A stretch of DNA of 64,000 bases from CAZDBA01 sp965224765. Its GTDB lineage: Bacteria > Planctomycetota > Planctomycetia > Pirellulales > Pirellulaceae. The notes under the pieces are model-generated. The model ran no database searches. It saw only the letters and a list, made by a program, of their open reading frames with translations, and was not told the DNA's origin. Location of the stretch: positions 1,178,001-1,242,000 of the forward strand of contig CBDDAC010000029.1 of NCBI GenBank assembly GCA_965224765.1. The letters run 5' to 3'. Both the position numbers and the translations under genes were made by a program. Shown piece by piece: positions 35,656 to 44,167 of this stretch. Numbering within the stretch: the first letter of the stretch is position 1; each line of letters begins with the position of its first letter.

Positions 35656-36258
35656 TTACCTCGGCAATCTGCGTGACCAGTATGCGGCCCGCCGTTGAGC
35701 GTTGCGAAGTCGCCGCGATTGGATACGTTCACATGCCGCAAGCCATAAATGACCAATCAACATCCAGAACAACATGGCCCGATACCAACCGCCCTGAATG
35801 GGCGAATCCAAGGCAAAGAAAAACAGTGACAATCCTGCCGCGACAATCATGTCTGACGCAGCATCCTGATTGGCAGGTTTGATATTGGGTAGAAGGCGCG
35901 AGAAAATGCTGGTTCCGATAACAAACGGGTCGACCTCCTCTCCTCGAACCTGGCGACAGATCAGGATCACCAGTCCGACCAAAAAGAAAACGGCTTGAAT
36001 CAGCAGCATCCACTCAATGGCAATCAAATCTGGCGTGCCCGATGCGTCAACATTGACTTGGTAGTACCATGCCTGGGCAATGAAACTTCCGAGCCAGGCA
36101 AGTACAAAAATGGCTCCACTCGTGCCAGGAATGCGGCTAAAGATCTGCACGCTACGACCAATCGTAAATACGAAGATCAGTACTGCCCCAAGTCCAAACC
36201 GATAGCTTTCCATTTCCTGTTTGATATGATCCTGATCGTTTACATCATGTGGGTGCAT
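35656..36258 (-). CDS. Multi-pass membrane protein, 200 aa
   Basis: At least five hydrophobic segments: GLGAVLIFVFTIGRSV, GAIFVLAWLGSFIAQAW, AIEWMLLIQAVFFLVGLVILI, MIVAAGLSLFFFALDS and YRAMLFWMLIGHLWLAA, ending in a basic tail (RIQSRRLRNAQRRAAYWSRR). It directly precedes the small proteins and follows the coupling ATPase by 3 bases. By position it may be the membrane partner of that ATPase, which lacks its own transmembrane segment. Confidence 0.6.
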   Translation of the reverse strand: MHPHDVNDQDHIKQEMESYRFGLGAVLIFVFTIGRSVQIFSRIPGTSGAIFVLAWLGSFIAQAWYYQVNVDASGTPDLIAIEWMLLIQAVFFLVGLVILICRQVRGEEVDPFVIGTSIFSRLLPNIKPANQDAASDMIVAAGLSLFFFALDSPIQGGWYRAMLFWMLIGHLWLAACERIQSRRLRNAQRRAAYWSRRLPR

Positions 36259-36261
36259 TTG

Positions 36262-37668
36262 TTACCTCTGGGAAAAAGTGACGCGAGTAAAAGGGCTATC
36301 ACCGAAGATGCGACCGCCCTGAGTCAGATAAGCATCGATTAAAAAACGATTGGCCTTGCCGCCACGGCGAAGGGACAGGAATTTGTCCGGCGTGAGTCTT
36401 GGCACCAGTTGCTGGTTGGTTGAGAACAAAAATTGATCCTCGCCAAACATCATGCTCATGAAATCTGTCTTACCCTCAGGCTGCGATTCGCTAACACCGA
36501 TAAACTGCTCGCGATGCTGGCCCCACGCACTACTGAAATAGTCATTGGTAGTATTGCAGTTATTGGCGAGCACCAGTTTAGTGTTGTAGTTGGCAAATAG
36601 GGCCAGCATTAGTTGTTGGGCAGCAGCGTCTCCGCCAAAAGCTGATTGCAATAATGGCAGATTCTGACTTGCGGAAATACACGCCAGCTTGTGGGAGCGG
36701 GCAACAGCCTGCACCATTGCTTCAAACTCGGGATCAGCAATCAGCATTTGAGCTTCATCCCGAACAATCGCCGTGATATTTTCAGGATTGGGTCTCCTGA
36801 GTGCCGCCTCCATAACCATTATCGTGATCAGACTTTGAAACATCACTCCACCCTGTTGATGAGTCAAAATTGGAAAATCCAATACGGCACAATCTCCACC
36901 CAACACCATCTCTGGAATGAAACTCGATTCATCTGCACAGACCGTTTCGAAAAGAGGGGAAAGCAAAAAAGGAGAAAGCACGGCGACTGTTTGACTCACG
37001 GCAGCCGAGCGGGCTTTTGAGCCAAGTTCCAATTGTTGACGCAATAAAAACCCCACCGCCAATTGAAACGCTCGCTGTTCGCCGTCATTCTTGATGTTCT
37101 TCTCGGCAAGCTGAATCATCTGAAAGCATTTCGACTTTCGAAATGCTTCGCTTTTGGCTTGCTGCATGGACGACGGGGTTGAAGTCACGAGCTGATAAAG
37201 ATGCTCAATGTTGACTTTGTCCCGGTATGCCAGCCAGGCAATAGTGATTCCATGTTGAAGAAACCCAAAAAACAGGTTGGACCAGAAACTCTCCTCTTTG
37301 TCTCCACCCGCTCGCATCATCTGTTCATTGAGCCGCCTGAGCAAACGGGCAGCGGTCGAAGGTGTCCCTCCCTCGCGTTCAAGTTCATAGCTCAGAAAAT
37401 TAAACGTAAACTTGCCCGGAACCAAATGGCGCAAGCGATGCCGCATTTTCGTGCCGCGAATCACCTGGATCGCATTGGCGGCTTCATCCGCTTTCACGCA
37501 GCACCAGATGCAACCAACACCATGATTCAGAATCGCAGTCATTAGGATTCTGAGAATGGAGGTTTTACCTGAGCCGCTGGCTCCAATGGCAAAGACATGA
37601 GAACAGATGTCATCAATGGACATCCCAAGCTCCGCGAGTACATCCCGGCGACGTGATCGAAAAAACAT
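36262..37668 (-). CDS. TraD/TraG-like coupling ATPase, 468 aa
   Basis: Walker A is FAIGASGSGKTSIL (about residues 26-39). Walker B is ITAIVRDEAQML in the second half, with the family's SHKLACISASQNLPLLQSAFGG after it. The part between contains helices (TAARLLRRLNEQMM) of the all-alpha domain. It lacks an N-terminal membrane region. It is the second ATPase of this class in the window and differs clearly from the one at 8705, so it should serve the relaxase operon, bringing the relaxosome to a secretion channel. The ATG overlaps the stop of the ParB-like gene. Confidence 0.8.
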   Translation of the reverse strand: MFFRSRRRDVLAELGMSIDDICSHVFAIGASGSGKTSILRILMTAILNHGVGCIWCCVKADEAANAIQVIRGTKMRHRLRHLVPGKFTFNFLSYELEREGGTPSTAARLLRRLNEQMMRAGGDKEESFWSNLFFGFLQHGITIAWLAYRDKVNIEHLYQLVTSTPSSMQQAKSEAFRKSKCFQMIQLAEKNIKNDGEQRAFQLAVGFLLRQQLELGSKARSAAVSQTVAVLSPFLLSPLFETVCADESSFIPEMVLGGDCAVLDFPILTHQQGGVMFQSLITIMVMEAALRRPNPENITAIVRDEAQMLIADPEFEAMVQAVARSHKLACISASQNLPLLQSAFGGDAAAQQLMLALFANYNTKLVLANNCNTTNDYFSSAWGQHREQFIGVSESQPEGKTDFMSMMFGEDQFLFSTNQQLVPRLTPDKFLSLRRGGKANRFLIDAYLTQGGRIFGDSPFTRVTFSQR

Positions 37669-38465
37669 CAGCTCGCCTCCTGAGTCATAACTTCGGGAAG
37701 TAGATGAATAGGAATTTGCTGTTTTGCATGCGTGTTGAGCCGACCCTTGAGCGTGTTGAGTGTCGTCTTGATCTGTTCATAGTCCACACCATTGGGAATC
37801 GCCAGCTTGATGTTGATGCCTTCAATGCTCAGGTTCAGATTGGTTTTCTTGGGGACGCGTTTTCCACTTCCTTTCTTCACCGCCAGTTCAATGTCATCCC
37901 GACTCATTGAGCCATTGAGATGTGCAGCCAATAATTTTTGTTGTGCTTCTTCACTGCGTGCCTTGGCAATGGCATATAGAACAGAAAGCCCGACCTTGTT
38001 TTCTCTGGCCAGTTTTCGGGCCTTGCCGCTAAGTTTCTTGATGGTGCTTCGACCTTTGCTAACGTAGGAAGAGCTTACCCCATTTTGTTTGGCAGCAATT
38101 TCCATCGAGCAACGTTTGTATGCGGCATACTGCTCCACACGAGCCAACGTATCTTCGAAGCTTTCTGCGGTTCGAAGTGCGTTTTCCTGGATTGAGTATG
38201 ACAATTCCTGATCAGGCGTAGTCTCCGGCAGCAAGATACGTGCTTCAATCTCAGTACGGCCAAGAAGCATGTAGGAAGCCAGACGATGATTTCCCCAAAC
38301 CAATCGGTAGCGATCGCCATCAGCAATCACACCAATGGCCTGGAACAGCCCACCAAACTCCTTGACGCTTTTGGCGATATCTTTGGTTTTTGTGGGATTG
38401 AGTTTGCGAGGATGTTTGGCTGGAGCAATTTGATCAACCGAAATGAAAGAAACTGACACGGACAT
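37668..38465 (-). CDS. ParB/Spo0J-like DNA-binding protein, 265 aa
   Basis: The N-terminal ParB/Srx fold shows SVDQIAPAKHPRKLNPTKTKDIAKSVKEFG, then YRLVWGNHRLASYMLLG (the GxxR-like motif is GNHR) and IQENALRTAESF. A helix-turn-helix follows (SMEIAAKQNGVSSSYVSKGRSTIKKL). The C-terminal third is unique. It heads the transfer operon and differs from the partition ParB at 40887-41807. It may regulate transfer genes rather than act in partition. CTPase function is not assessable by eye. Confidence 0.75.
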   Translation of the reverse strand: MSVSVSFISVDQIAPAKHPRKLNPTKTKDIAKSVKEFGGLFQAIGVIADGDRYRLVWGNHRLASYMLLGRTEIEARILLPETTPDQELSYSIQENALRTAESFEDTLARVEQYAAYKRCSMEIAAKQNGVSSSYVSKGRSTIKKLSGKARKLARENKVGLSVLYAIAKARSEEAQQKLLAAHLNGSMSRDDIELAVKKGSGKRVPKKTNLNLSIEGINIKLAIPNGVDYEQIKTTLNTLKGRLNTHAKQQIPIHLLPEVMTQEAS

Positions 38466-38528
38466 TAAGATCTCCTACTGAGCGGACAAGAAAGGGCTGC
38501 ATCACGGCAGCCCTGAGAAGAATTCGCG

Positions 38529-38894
38529 TTAGTGGCGATGACGATGTTTGACAGCCCCGTTGGTCAGGGCATGTAAGCCAACACTGACTGCAGTTTTCGC
38601 GATGACTCCGCCAATCGATCGTTTCGCTGCTGACGCTTGAGCCTTTTTCTGCGCCTCCAGTTGAGCAGCATGTTTTTGATGCTCAATCGTTGCCATTCTT
38701 CTGGCATGCTGTTCTTCCTGCCGTTGACGGCGGAGGGCTTTTCGCTCTTCTTCCGGCAACGAAGCTTCGTGGGTTTCACTCGTAACGCGATAAACGATGT
38801 ACCCAACAATGCCGAGGCCCAACAAAACCCAAAACCATGGACCCAATACAGAAATGATGAAACAGAGAATAAGAAAACCGGCCAAAAATTGCAT
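38529..38894 (-). CDS. Membrane protein with a charged coiled tail, 121 aa
   Basis: I place the start at ATG 38894 (MQFLAGFLILCFIISVLGPWFW), preceded by TAGGAG. Two hydrophobic stretches are followed by a Glu/Arg/Gln-rich coiled-coil-like region (RKALRRQRQEEQHARRMATIEHQ) and a His-rich end (HRHRH). It is divergent from the replication gene. Function unknown; it opens the minus-strand transfer region. Confidence 0.5.
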   Translation of the reverse strand: MQFLAGFLILCFIISVLGPWFWVLLGLGIVGYIVYRVTSETHEASLPEEERKALRRQRQEEQHARRMATIEHQKHAAQLEAQKKAQASAAKRSIGGVIAKTAVSVGLHALTNGAVKHRHRH

Positions 38895-39084
38895 GGCAAC
38901 ACTCCTAAAGTTAGAAACAAAAAACGATGAACGCTGTTGTTTCAGGAGTGTAGCCACGGAGTTGCGAGAATCAGGCGTGTGTCGCCGTTCAACCAAGCTG
39001 ACGATGCTCAGGTCCTGTTTCTTGTTGACGGAATGCCTAGACAGCACCCACATAACTTTCGCTGTACTTTACGCCAAATTTCTG

Positions 39085-39101
39085 CCATGCGTGAAGCATG
39101 G
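39085..39101 (+). promoter_or_regulatory. Hairpin over the start codon of the replication gene
   Basis: CCATGC (39085-39090) and GCATGG (39096-39101) form a 6-bp stem around a 5-base loop, and the rep start ATG at 39098-39100 lies in the 3' arm. The same two arms recur as a hairpin at 40588-40602, downstream of the gene. Confidence 0.45.
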
Positions 39102-40153
39102 CTTCAAATCTCGCAAATACTCAGCATGTCAAAGGGCATGACTTTCAAGGCAATCCGGTCGAGGAACTAAAGACCACGCCGAATCAGCTATCGCTGTTTC
39201 AAAGTGCTTTACCCCCAGGCACGAGCAGCACGATTGAGCTTTACGATGCGATGCCCAAAGTTTTTGCGAGCCCAAAAGAGATGGAACGACTCCGTCAAAA
39301 GAATGGCGGTCAATTCCTCGATACACTCACGCGGCCATTTCTGTATCGCAAGGAAGAATATGTGCTTACCATTCGTCCAGCACGGCTACCGCTAAAGAAC
39401 GGTGAAGAACGAGAATTCTACCCTACCAAACGTGAGGATTTAATTGAGCAATCGCTGCGTAAAATGGCCACCAACCCTAAAAACGGTATCTATTTAGGTG
39501 GTAGCCTTGCTGTTCAATTTTCAATGTCAGAGCTCCGGCGTGAACTCAAAGATTGTGGGCATGGCATGTCTTACGGAAGCATCATGCGGGGATTACAAGT
39601 TAACAACTTCACGTCAACGACGCTTGCCACCAAGGATGGCAAAACGGTCATTAGTTCGCCGATATTTCCCACTCTTATGCACGCAAGCCGTGAGCAATGG
39701 GAGAAAAATCCGGTGGAAACGAAATGCTACGTCAAGTTCCATCCATTGGTGACCGTAAGTGTCGATGATTTGACCACTCGGAGAATGAATTACGATGCGT
39801 TGATGTTGCTGAATCTGACGCTCTCTCACTATCTATATAAGCGGATGTCCCATCTCTATTTGCAGGCTGATTTCACCTGCCCTTACAACATCCGATTGAG
39901 TACGTTAAAACGCGATAGCGTCTTGATAAACTCGGTCTATCCGAGTGATGACCTCAAAAGCGTCAGACGTACCTTGCAAGAATTCAAGGATACCGAGGTT
40001 ATCATGTACTGGGAGGAAGACGTTACTCGCGGTCTGAACAACCGTATTATCGACGTCAATTTTTCGTTGTACCCAACGCCCCATTTTAGAGACGACATCA
40101 TCAAGGCAAGTCAGCAGCAAAAACGTGTACGGCAACTTGCCACTCCAAGGTAG
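39098..40153 (+). CDS. Plasmid replication initiator protein, 351 aa
   Basis: The protein has two winged-helix-like parts: an N-terminal DNA-binding region with FSMSELRRELKDCGHGMSYGSIMRGLQ, and a C-terminal part with CPYNIRLSTLKRDSVLI and LKSVRRTLQEF. The arrangement agrees with RepA/TrfA-type initiators of iteron plasmids, and eight iterons begin right at its 3' end. It would bind the iterons and recruit the host replisome. The ATG at 39098 lies inside a hairpin, so translation may be limited. The order rep-iterons-parB-parA is a classical replicon layout. Confidence 0.75.
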   Translation: MASNLANTQHVKGHDFQGNPVEELKTTPNQLSLFQSALPPGTSSTIELYDAMPKVFASPKEMERLRQKNGGQFLDTLTRPFLYRKEEYVLTIRPARLPLKNGEEREFYPTKREDLIEQSLRKMATNPKNGIYLGGSLAVQFSMSELRRELKDCGHGMSYGSIMRGLQVNNFTSTTLATKDGKTVISSPIFPTLMHASREQWEKNPVETKCYVKFHPLVTVSVDDLTTRRMNYDALMLLNLTLSHYLYKRMSHLYLQADFTCPYNIRLSTLKRDSVLINSVYPSDDLKSVRRTLQEFKDTEVIMYWEEDVTRGLNNRIIDVNFSLYPTPHFRDDIIKASQQQKRVRQLATPR

Positions 40154-40381
40154 GGATTCCCACTCCAAACTGTCTTCCGAATAGGGATTGCCACTCCGAT
40201 CACCCTCCAAAAAATAGGGACGGCCACTCCGACCTGGTCAGTTAGATAGGGACTGCCACTCCAAGCGATAGGGATTCCCACCCTGAACCAAGCTCGCAGA
40301 TAGGGACTGCCACCCCTAGACTTGCCCCAAATTAGGGATTGCCACTCCAAGCCAACTTCAAGGTAGGGACTCTCACTCCGA
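40151..40381. repeat. Iteron array (origin of replication), eight 18-bp units
   Basis: Units of consensus TAGGGANTGCCACTCCNA start at 40151, 40182, 40215, 40247, 40269, 40301, 40333 and 40364. Steps are 31, 33, 32, 22, 32, 32 and 31 bases, i.e. about two or three DNA turns, so all lie on nearly the same helix face. A half unit (GCCACTCCAA) lies just before them, inside the rep stop region at 40139-40148. This is the likely oriV bound by the adjacent initiator. Confidence 0.9.
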
Positions 40382-40546
40382 ACCAAATTCTCGCAAGGCA
40401 ACACGGGACATCGATTTTATCCGGAAAACTTTTTCCTATCCCTCCATCCCAAGATTAATTTCCAAGAGCAACTTCCTGTGGATAACTCCGCAGCCAGAGC
40501 AAGTTTGGATTTTCATCGTCACAGCCTCCAAAGAAAATGAAACTGC
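40382..40546. other. Spacer between iterons and hairpin array
   Basis: No gene. The bases TTTATCCGGAAAACTTTTTCCT near 40414-40436 hold an A/T-rich stretch that could serve as the unwinding region next to the iterons, but no DnaA box was identified with confidence. Confidence 0.3.
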
Positions 40547-40672
40547 ATGGGCTAACGCCCATAAACTTTTATTGGCCCCTGCCAGCCCCATGCTTCGCAT
40601 GGCCTCTTGAAAATGCGTTTCGCCTCCAAAGAGGCTCAACAAAATTATTGTTGAATGTCCGCTATCGCGGAC
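40547..40672. repeat. Array of five consecutive small hairpins
   Basis: Perfect stems with short loops: ATGGGC/GCCCAT (40547-40562, loop TAAC), CCATGC/GCATGG (40588-40602, loop TTC), GCCTC/GAGGC (40622-40635, loop CAAA), TCAACAA/TTGTTGA (40636-40654, loop AATTA) and GTCCGC/GCGGAC (40657-40672, loop TATC). No protein-coding frame explains them. They may be a structured RNA, a single-strand initiation region or part of oriT. Confidence 0.65.
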
Positions 40673-40886
40673 AAAATTGCTCAGCATGGTGAAGTGCATC
40701 GTTGATCGATTTCCCAAAACGTCCAGGTAATGGCGAGTTGGAACGGGACGAGGATTCATTTTGAGGCTGGTTTCAGGCCAAAGTCGCAGTGTCTTGGTGC
40801 CGATGTAGCCAAAATTTCAACTTGGCATTCCTTGCCCTGTTTCCGTAACAATTTGGCATTGCGCCAACAGGTGCCTGATTAACGGT

Positions 40887-41807
40887 CTATGCAATACTGC
40901 CACGGTTTTGGGTGGTACGCCGCGTACCACCCATTTTTTCAGGATCTAATTGAGCGGCAGCAGCAAGCAATTCCTTCTGAATCTTTGCATCACCGACATT
41001 TGGATTGCGGTAAATCGTGACGTTTATGTTCTGGGTCAGCAACAGCTTTTCCTTCCGCCTCGCCGTAGATGCAGAATCATTCTCTTGCGATGTTCGGCCA
41101 ATGATTTGTCGTGCTTGTGAGCGAGTTAGTTTTTCGCCAGCCGTCGTAATCTCATGACCAATACTTTCCTGCAGTTTTTTGTCTTTGATGCGAAGAATTT
41201 CCACGGCGGTGGTTAACGCCAACTCGCCTGCATTCACTTTTAGCTGGAGTTCGTCCGGCAGCTTGAGCAGATCGAGATAGCGACCAATCGATACGTGACT
41301 GTATCCCAACTCTTTTCCAACTTCTCGGTTGCTCCACTGCGTAGATTCCCCGAGTGCTTTTATGGCTCTCGCCATTTCCAGCGGCAAAAGATTTTCTCGT
41401 TGGCAGTTTTCAACAAGTTGCTTTACTCGGATAGTCGATTCATCCATGCCATCACCGCCAAACATGCACGGAATAGTTTTAAAACCGGCGAGTTTTGCAG
41501 CCCGGTATCGGCGATGACCAAAAACAATCAACCATTTCCTGTGCGATTCGCTCCATCTAAGTTCAATCGGAGATTGGACACCGTGAATTTTCAGGTGCTC
41601 GGCAAAGGCAAGCAGCGATTCTTCGTCATGATGTTTTCTCGGTTGATTCTCATCCTCCATGATGCGTTCAAGAGCCATTTCTCCACTGGCAGATTGACCG
41701 GGGGAAAACCCCTCATATCGATCATTGACGATTTGAGTTGCACCGGCAGATTCTTCCATGTGTTTGCCAAGTTTACGAATTAGCTTTGACTGTTTGGTTT
41801 CACTCAT
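40887..41807 (-). CDS. parB: Partition protein ParB, 306 aa
   Basis: ParB/Srx N-terminus: MALERIMEDENQPRKHHDEESLLAFAEHLK, then WLIVFGHRRYRAAKLAGFKTIPC (the CTP-binding G-x-R-R motif) and VEQ-like VKQLVENCQRENLLPLEMARAI. A helix-turn-helix (WSNREVGKELGYSHVSIGRYLDLLKL) follows. It overlaps the stop of parA (ATGA), and its own 3' end carries a perfect 23-bp palindrome at 40910-40932. With ParA it would segregate the plasmid. The C-terminal tail contains KMGGTRRTTQ, encoded by that palindrome. Confidence 0.9.
   Translation of the reverse strand: MSETKQSKLIRKLGKHMEESAGATQIVNDRYEGFSPGQSASGEMALERIMEDENQPRKHHDEESLLAFAEHLKIHGVQSPIELRWSESHRKWLIVFGHRRYRAAKLAGFKTIPCMFGGDGMDESTIRVKQLVENCQRENLLPLEMARAIKALGESTQWSNREVGKELGYSHVSIGRYLDLLKLPDELQLKVNAGELALTTAVEILRIKDKKLQESIGHEITTAGEKLTRSQARQIIGRTSQENDSASTARRKEKLLLTQNINVTIYRNPNVGDAKIQKELLAAAAQLDPEKMGGTRRTTQNRGSIA
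40910..40932. promoter_or_regulatory. Perfect 11-bp inverted repeat in the parB 3' end
   Basis: GGGTGGTACGC (40910-40920), a single C, and GCGTACCACCC (40922-40932), followed on the plus strand by CATTTTTTC. It could be parS, a protein binding site, or a terminator for plus-strand transcripts. Confidence 0.5.
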
Positions 41808-42679
41808 GCAGTAATCTCCAGTTGGTTCGCCAAGGATGAGGAGACCGTAGTTGCGGTGGCACGATATTGAAACTCGGGTGGTTGACTGTAAAGATCGTTA
41901 ATCCTCTCGATGAGTTCTGTGGCCAAACTGCCAATTACTTTGGCATCATTCGAGCTTGGTCGATAAAAACTGATTGGCTGGCGAGCCGTTAGTGATTCAG
42001 CAAAGTAGTTCCAGTCCGGCACAGTTGTTGAAAACACTTTCGTTCCGTAGGTTCTTCGCAGTAGGGTCTCATAGGTTTTGTGAAGTGAGCGTTTGGCTTT
42101 CACCATGTTGAGCACGTAGCCCGCGAGCCTGAGAGTCGGATTCGTAGTGCGAAGGATTGTATCGATGGCTTTTTGAACTGGCACCAATCCCTGAACGTCA
42201 TATTCCTGGGGCATCGTGATGCAATAGGTAAAGTTGGAGGCGGCGAGTGAGGAGTACGTACAAAGTTGCAAGTTAGGCGGATTGTCAATCAACACCATGT
42301 CATATCGACCCTTTACCCGATCAACGAAATTTCGAATAACCATCTGTGATTCAAAAGATGTTTGGTCGGGTGGGCAGTTGAACCGATCCAGTGCGTCGCT
42401 GCCACAAACAATATCGATATTGGTGAATTTCGTTTTTCGTATCAGCTTTTGTGGAAGTGCTTCTATGGTCGGATCGAATAGCGCAGCTGTCGTGGAGCTG
42501 GGGTTGAAAGAGTCGGCGACGTCGGCGCCAAAGAAGCCCTTGGATAGCGAATGCTGCGGCTCGTTGTCAATGCACAGAACCTTCAGCCCTTTGGCGGCAA
42601 AGTATCCGCTCAGATGAAATACCGAGGAGCTTTTTCCAACACCGCCTTTGCGGTTAATGGGACTGATAACGACGGCCAT
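41804..42679 (-). CDS. parA: Partition ATPase ParA, 291 aa
   Basis: Deviant Walker A near the N-terminus: NRKGGVGKSSSVFHLSGYF (residues about 9-27). Then VLCIDNEPQHSLSKGFFG and YDMVLIDNPPN (Walker A' and B), which places it in the ParA/MinD family. It lacks the long N-terminal DNA-binding domain of class Ia ParA, so it is class Ib-like in size. Its stop overlaps the parB start. The operon parA-parB lies beside the iterons. The start ATG is at 42679. Confidence 0.92.
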   Translation of the reverse strand: MAVVISPINRKGGVGKSSSVFHLSGYFAAKGLKVLCIDNEPQHSLSKGFFGADVADSFNPSSTTAALFDPTIEALPQKLIRKTKFTNIDIVCGSDALDRFNCPPDQTSFESQMVIRNFVDRVKGRYDMVLIDNPPNLQLCTYSSLAASNFTYCITMPQEYDVQGLVPVQKAIDTILRTTNPTLRLAGYVLNMVKAKRSLHKTYETLLRRTYGTKVFSTTVPDWNYFAESLTARQPISFYRPSSNDAKVIGSLATELIERINDLYSQPPEFQYRATATTVSSSLANQLEITA

Positions 42680-43002
42680 TGTTTCGCGAGTCCTGGCAAG
42701 GGTTGGTTCTCAGCGACACTGGCATGTTCGTTAACAAAAGTCAAAAGTTATTTGATGCAATTTTCATACGGCTGCACCAGAATATCTCGTGCCAAAACGT
42801 GTTTGTGGTAGTTTTTAACTCCGAAATCCAATCGGCAAACCGCATCCGGTGTCTCACGCCGAACGCTCGAAGCGAAAGAACAAAAATGCATCGGCCATTG
42901 AGTCTGACGCAACTTACGGATTGTTAGGCTGCGGGGATCAAACCCGCGTTTCAACATGCGGTACTACGTTGATAAGCAACGACTTGCGTCCACATTGCAA
43001 TC
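42680..43002. other. Non-coding stretch upstream of parA
   Basis: About 320 bases with no supported gene. It should contain the parA promoter. No clear repeat or operator was recognised. Confidence 0.35.
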
Positions 43003-43476
43003 GACCCCACAACGGGCGAGATTATCGCTGAGGAACTGACCAATAATGACAAGCACGATGGCGGCCAGGTTGAGGCGATTCTGGATCAAGTCGACAGCCA
43101 CATCGAATGATTCTATCGCGATGGCGCATACGACCAACGTAAAGTCTACGACGCTCTGGAGTACGAAGCAGCCGAACCAATCATTCCACCTCGCAAGAAC
43201 GCAAAACTCTGGCAGCATGGCAATTCAAAATTGCCTCGGCATTCTCGTGATGAAGTTCTCAGGGAGATCCGGAAAACGACTCGCCGGGCCTGGAAGATCA
43301 AAGTGGGCTACCACACTCGCAGTCTCGTTGAGACGACCATGTATCGATTAAAACCAATTTTCGGAGCCAAACTCAAAAACCGAAAACTATATAATCAGAA
43401 AACTGAAGCACGAATTCGATGCAGAATCCTCAACCAATTCACGCAACTCGGAATGCCTGTCTTCCAATGGAATTAG
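43003..43476 (+). pseudogene. IS5-type transposase remnant with an internal stop
   Basis: From about 43003 the frame reads DPTTGEIIAEELTNND, then ILDQVDSHIE, then an internal TGA at 43108-43110, then FYRDGAYDQRKVYDAL, EPIIPPRKNAKLWQHG and KVGYHTRSLVETTMYRLKPIFG. These are the second half of an IS5/IS4-type DDE transposase, with the second Asp and the final Glu (SLVETTMYR) visible. The first half is missing and no inverted repeats were found. It is dead. Confidence 0.8.
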
Positions 43477-43640
43477 TCAACAAGCCCATTGAGATCTGCA
43501 ATTGATTTGGCAGCACTTCGTAGCACACTTTGGTGCGAGAGGGTAGCGATGAATTCGACATTGCCTCGCCCATTTGTGCGCGCTCAAATTGTAAATCCGT
43601 TGAACTTTGAACGGACGAGCTAAAGTCTGATCAATAGTTC

Positions 43641-44111
43641 TTGACAGCAGAAAATTTCTTCACTAGTTTTGGCAATCGGATTAACACCTTATGTCTAACG
43701 GAACTAGTGACCCAAAAACCTGATAAAGCAGTTCGGCGACTGTCGAAATTTCGAACGGATTTAATCGATTTCCCTTCAGATCAACTCACTCTCGCTCGCT
43801 TGCGAAAAAAGAATCTGGAGTCGTTTCAAGTGTCCCCTGAAGACAGCTTTCATTTTTCAGACACGTGGGCAAACGAGTACCTTTGTGATGCAATTACCCG
43901 CGAACTTCAGTACGCAATCATGGTTGCAACAGGCGATGGCAGCGAATCGGAAAGCAATTCAAGAGACAGGGTCAAAGAGTCTCTTTGCAATGCCTACAAG
44001 AGCATTGGAATCAGTGATTCATTAGAGGAGTCAGAAATTCTGGTTGCCAAGATCGAAAAACAAGTAAGAGAACAAGTTCAAGCACTTGGCTCGCGGGCGA
44101 TTAGTCGTTAG
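43641..44111 (+). CDS. Unknown protein, 156 aa, start uncertain
   Basis: Only non-ATG starts are available (TTG at 43641 or GTG at about 43707), and an in-frame stop lies just before. The sequence is soluble and charged, with KFRTDLIDFPSDQLTLARLRKKNL and a helical end (VAKIEKQVREQVQALG). No family is recognised. It sits between the IS5 remnant and the 701-residue protein and could be the 3' part of a gene cut by the transposon. Confidence 0.35.
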   Translation: MTAENFFTSFGNRINTLCLTELVTQKPDKAVRRLSKFRTDLIDFPSDQLTLARLRKKNLESFQVSPEDSFHFSDTWANEYLCDAITRELQYAIMVATGDGSESESNSRDRVKESLCNAYKSIGISDSLEESEILVAKIEKQVREQVQALGSRAISR

Positions 44112-44167
44112 GTCTCTTGGTTGAGAAGTTTGAGTCGCGCTTTCCCGCCGCCAAGCGTCTCGGTTAG

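Noticed and set aside
40436..40759. 107-codon minus-strand frame over the hairpin array
   Set aside because: The stems explain the sequence better, and the peptide has no motif or start box.
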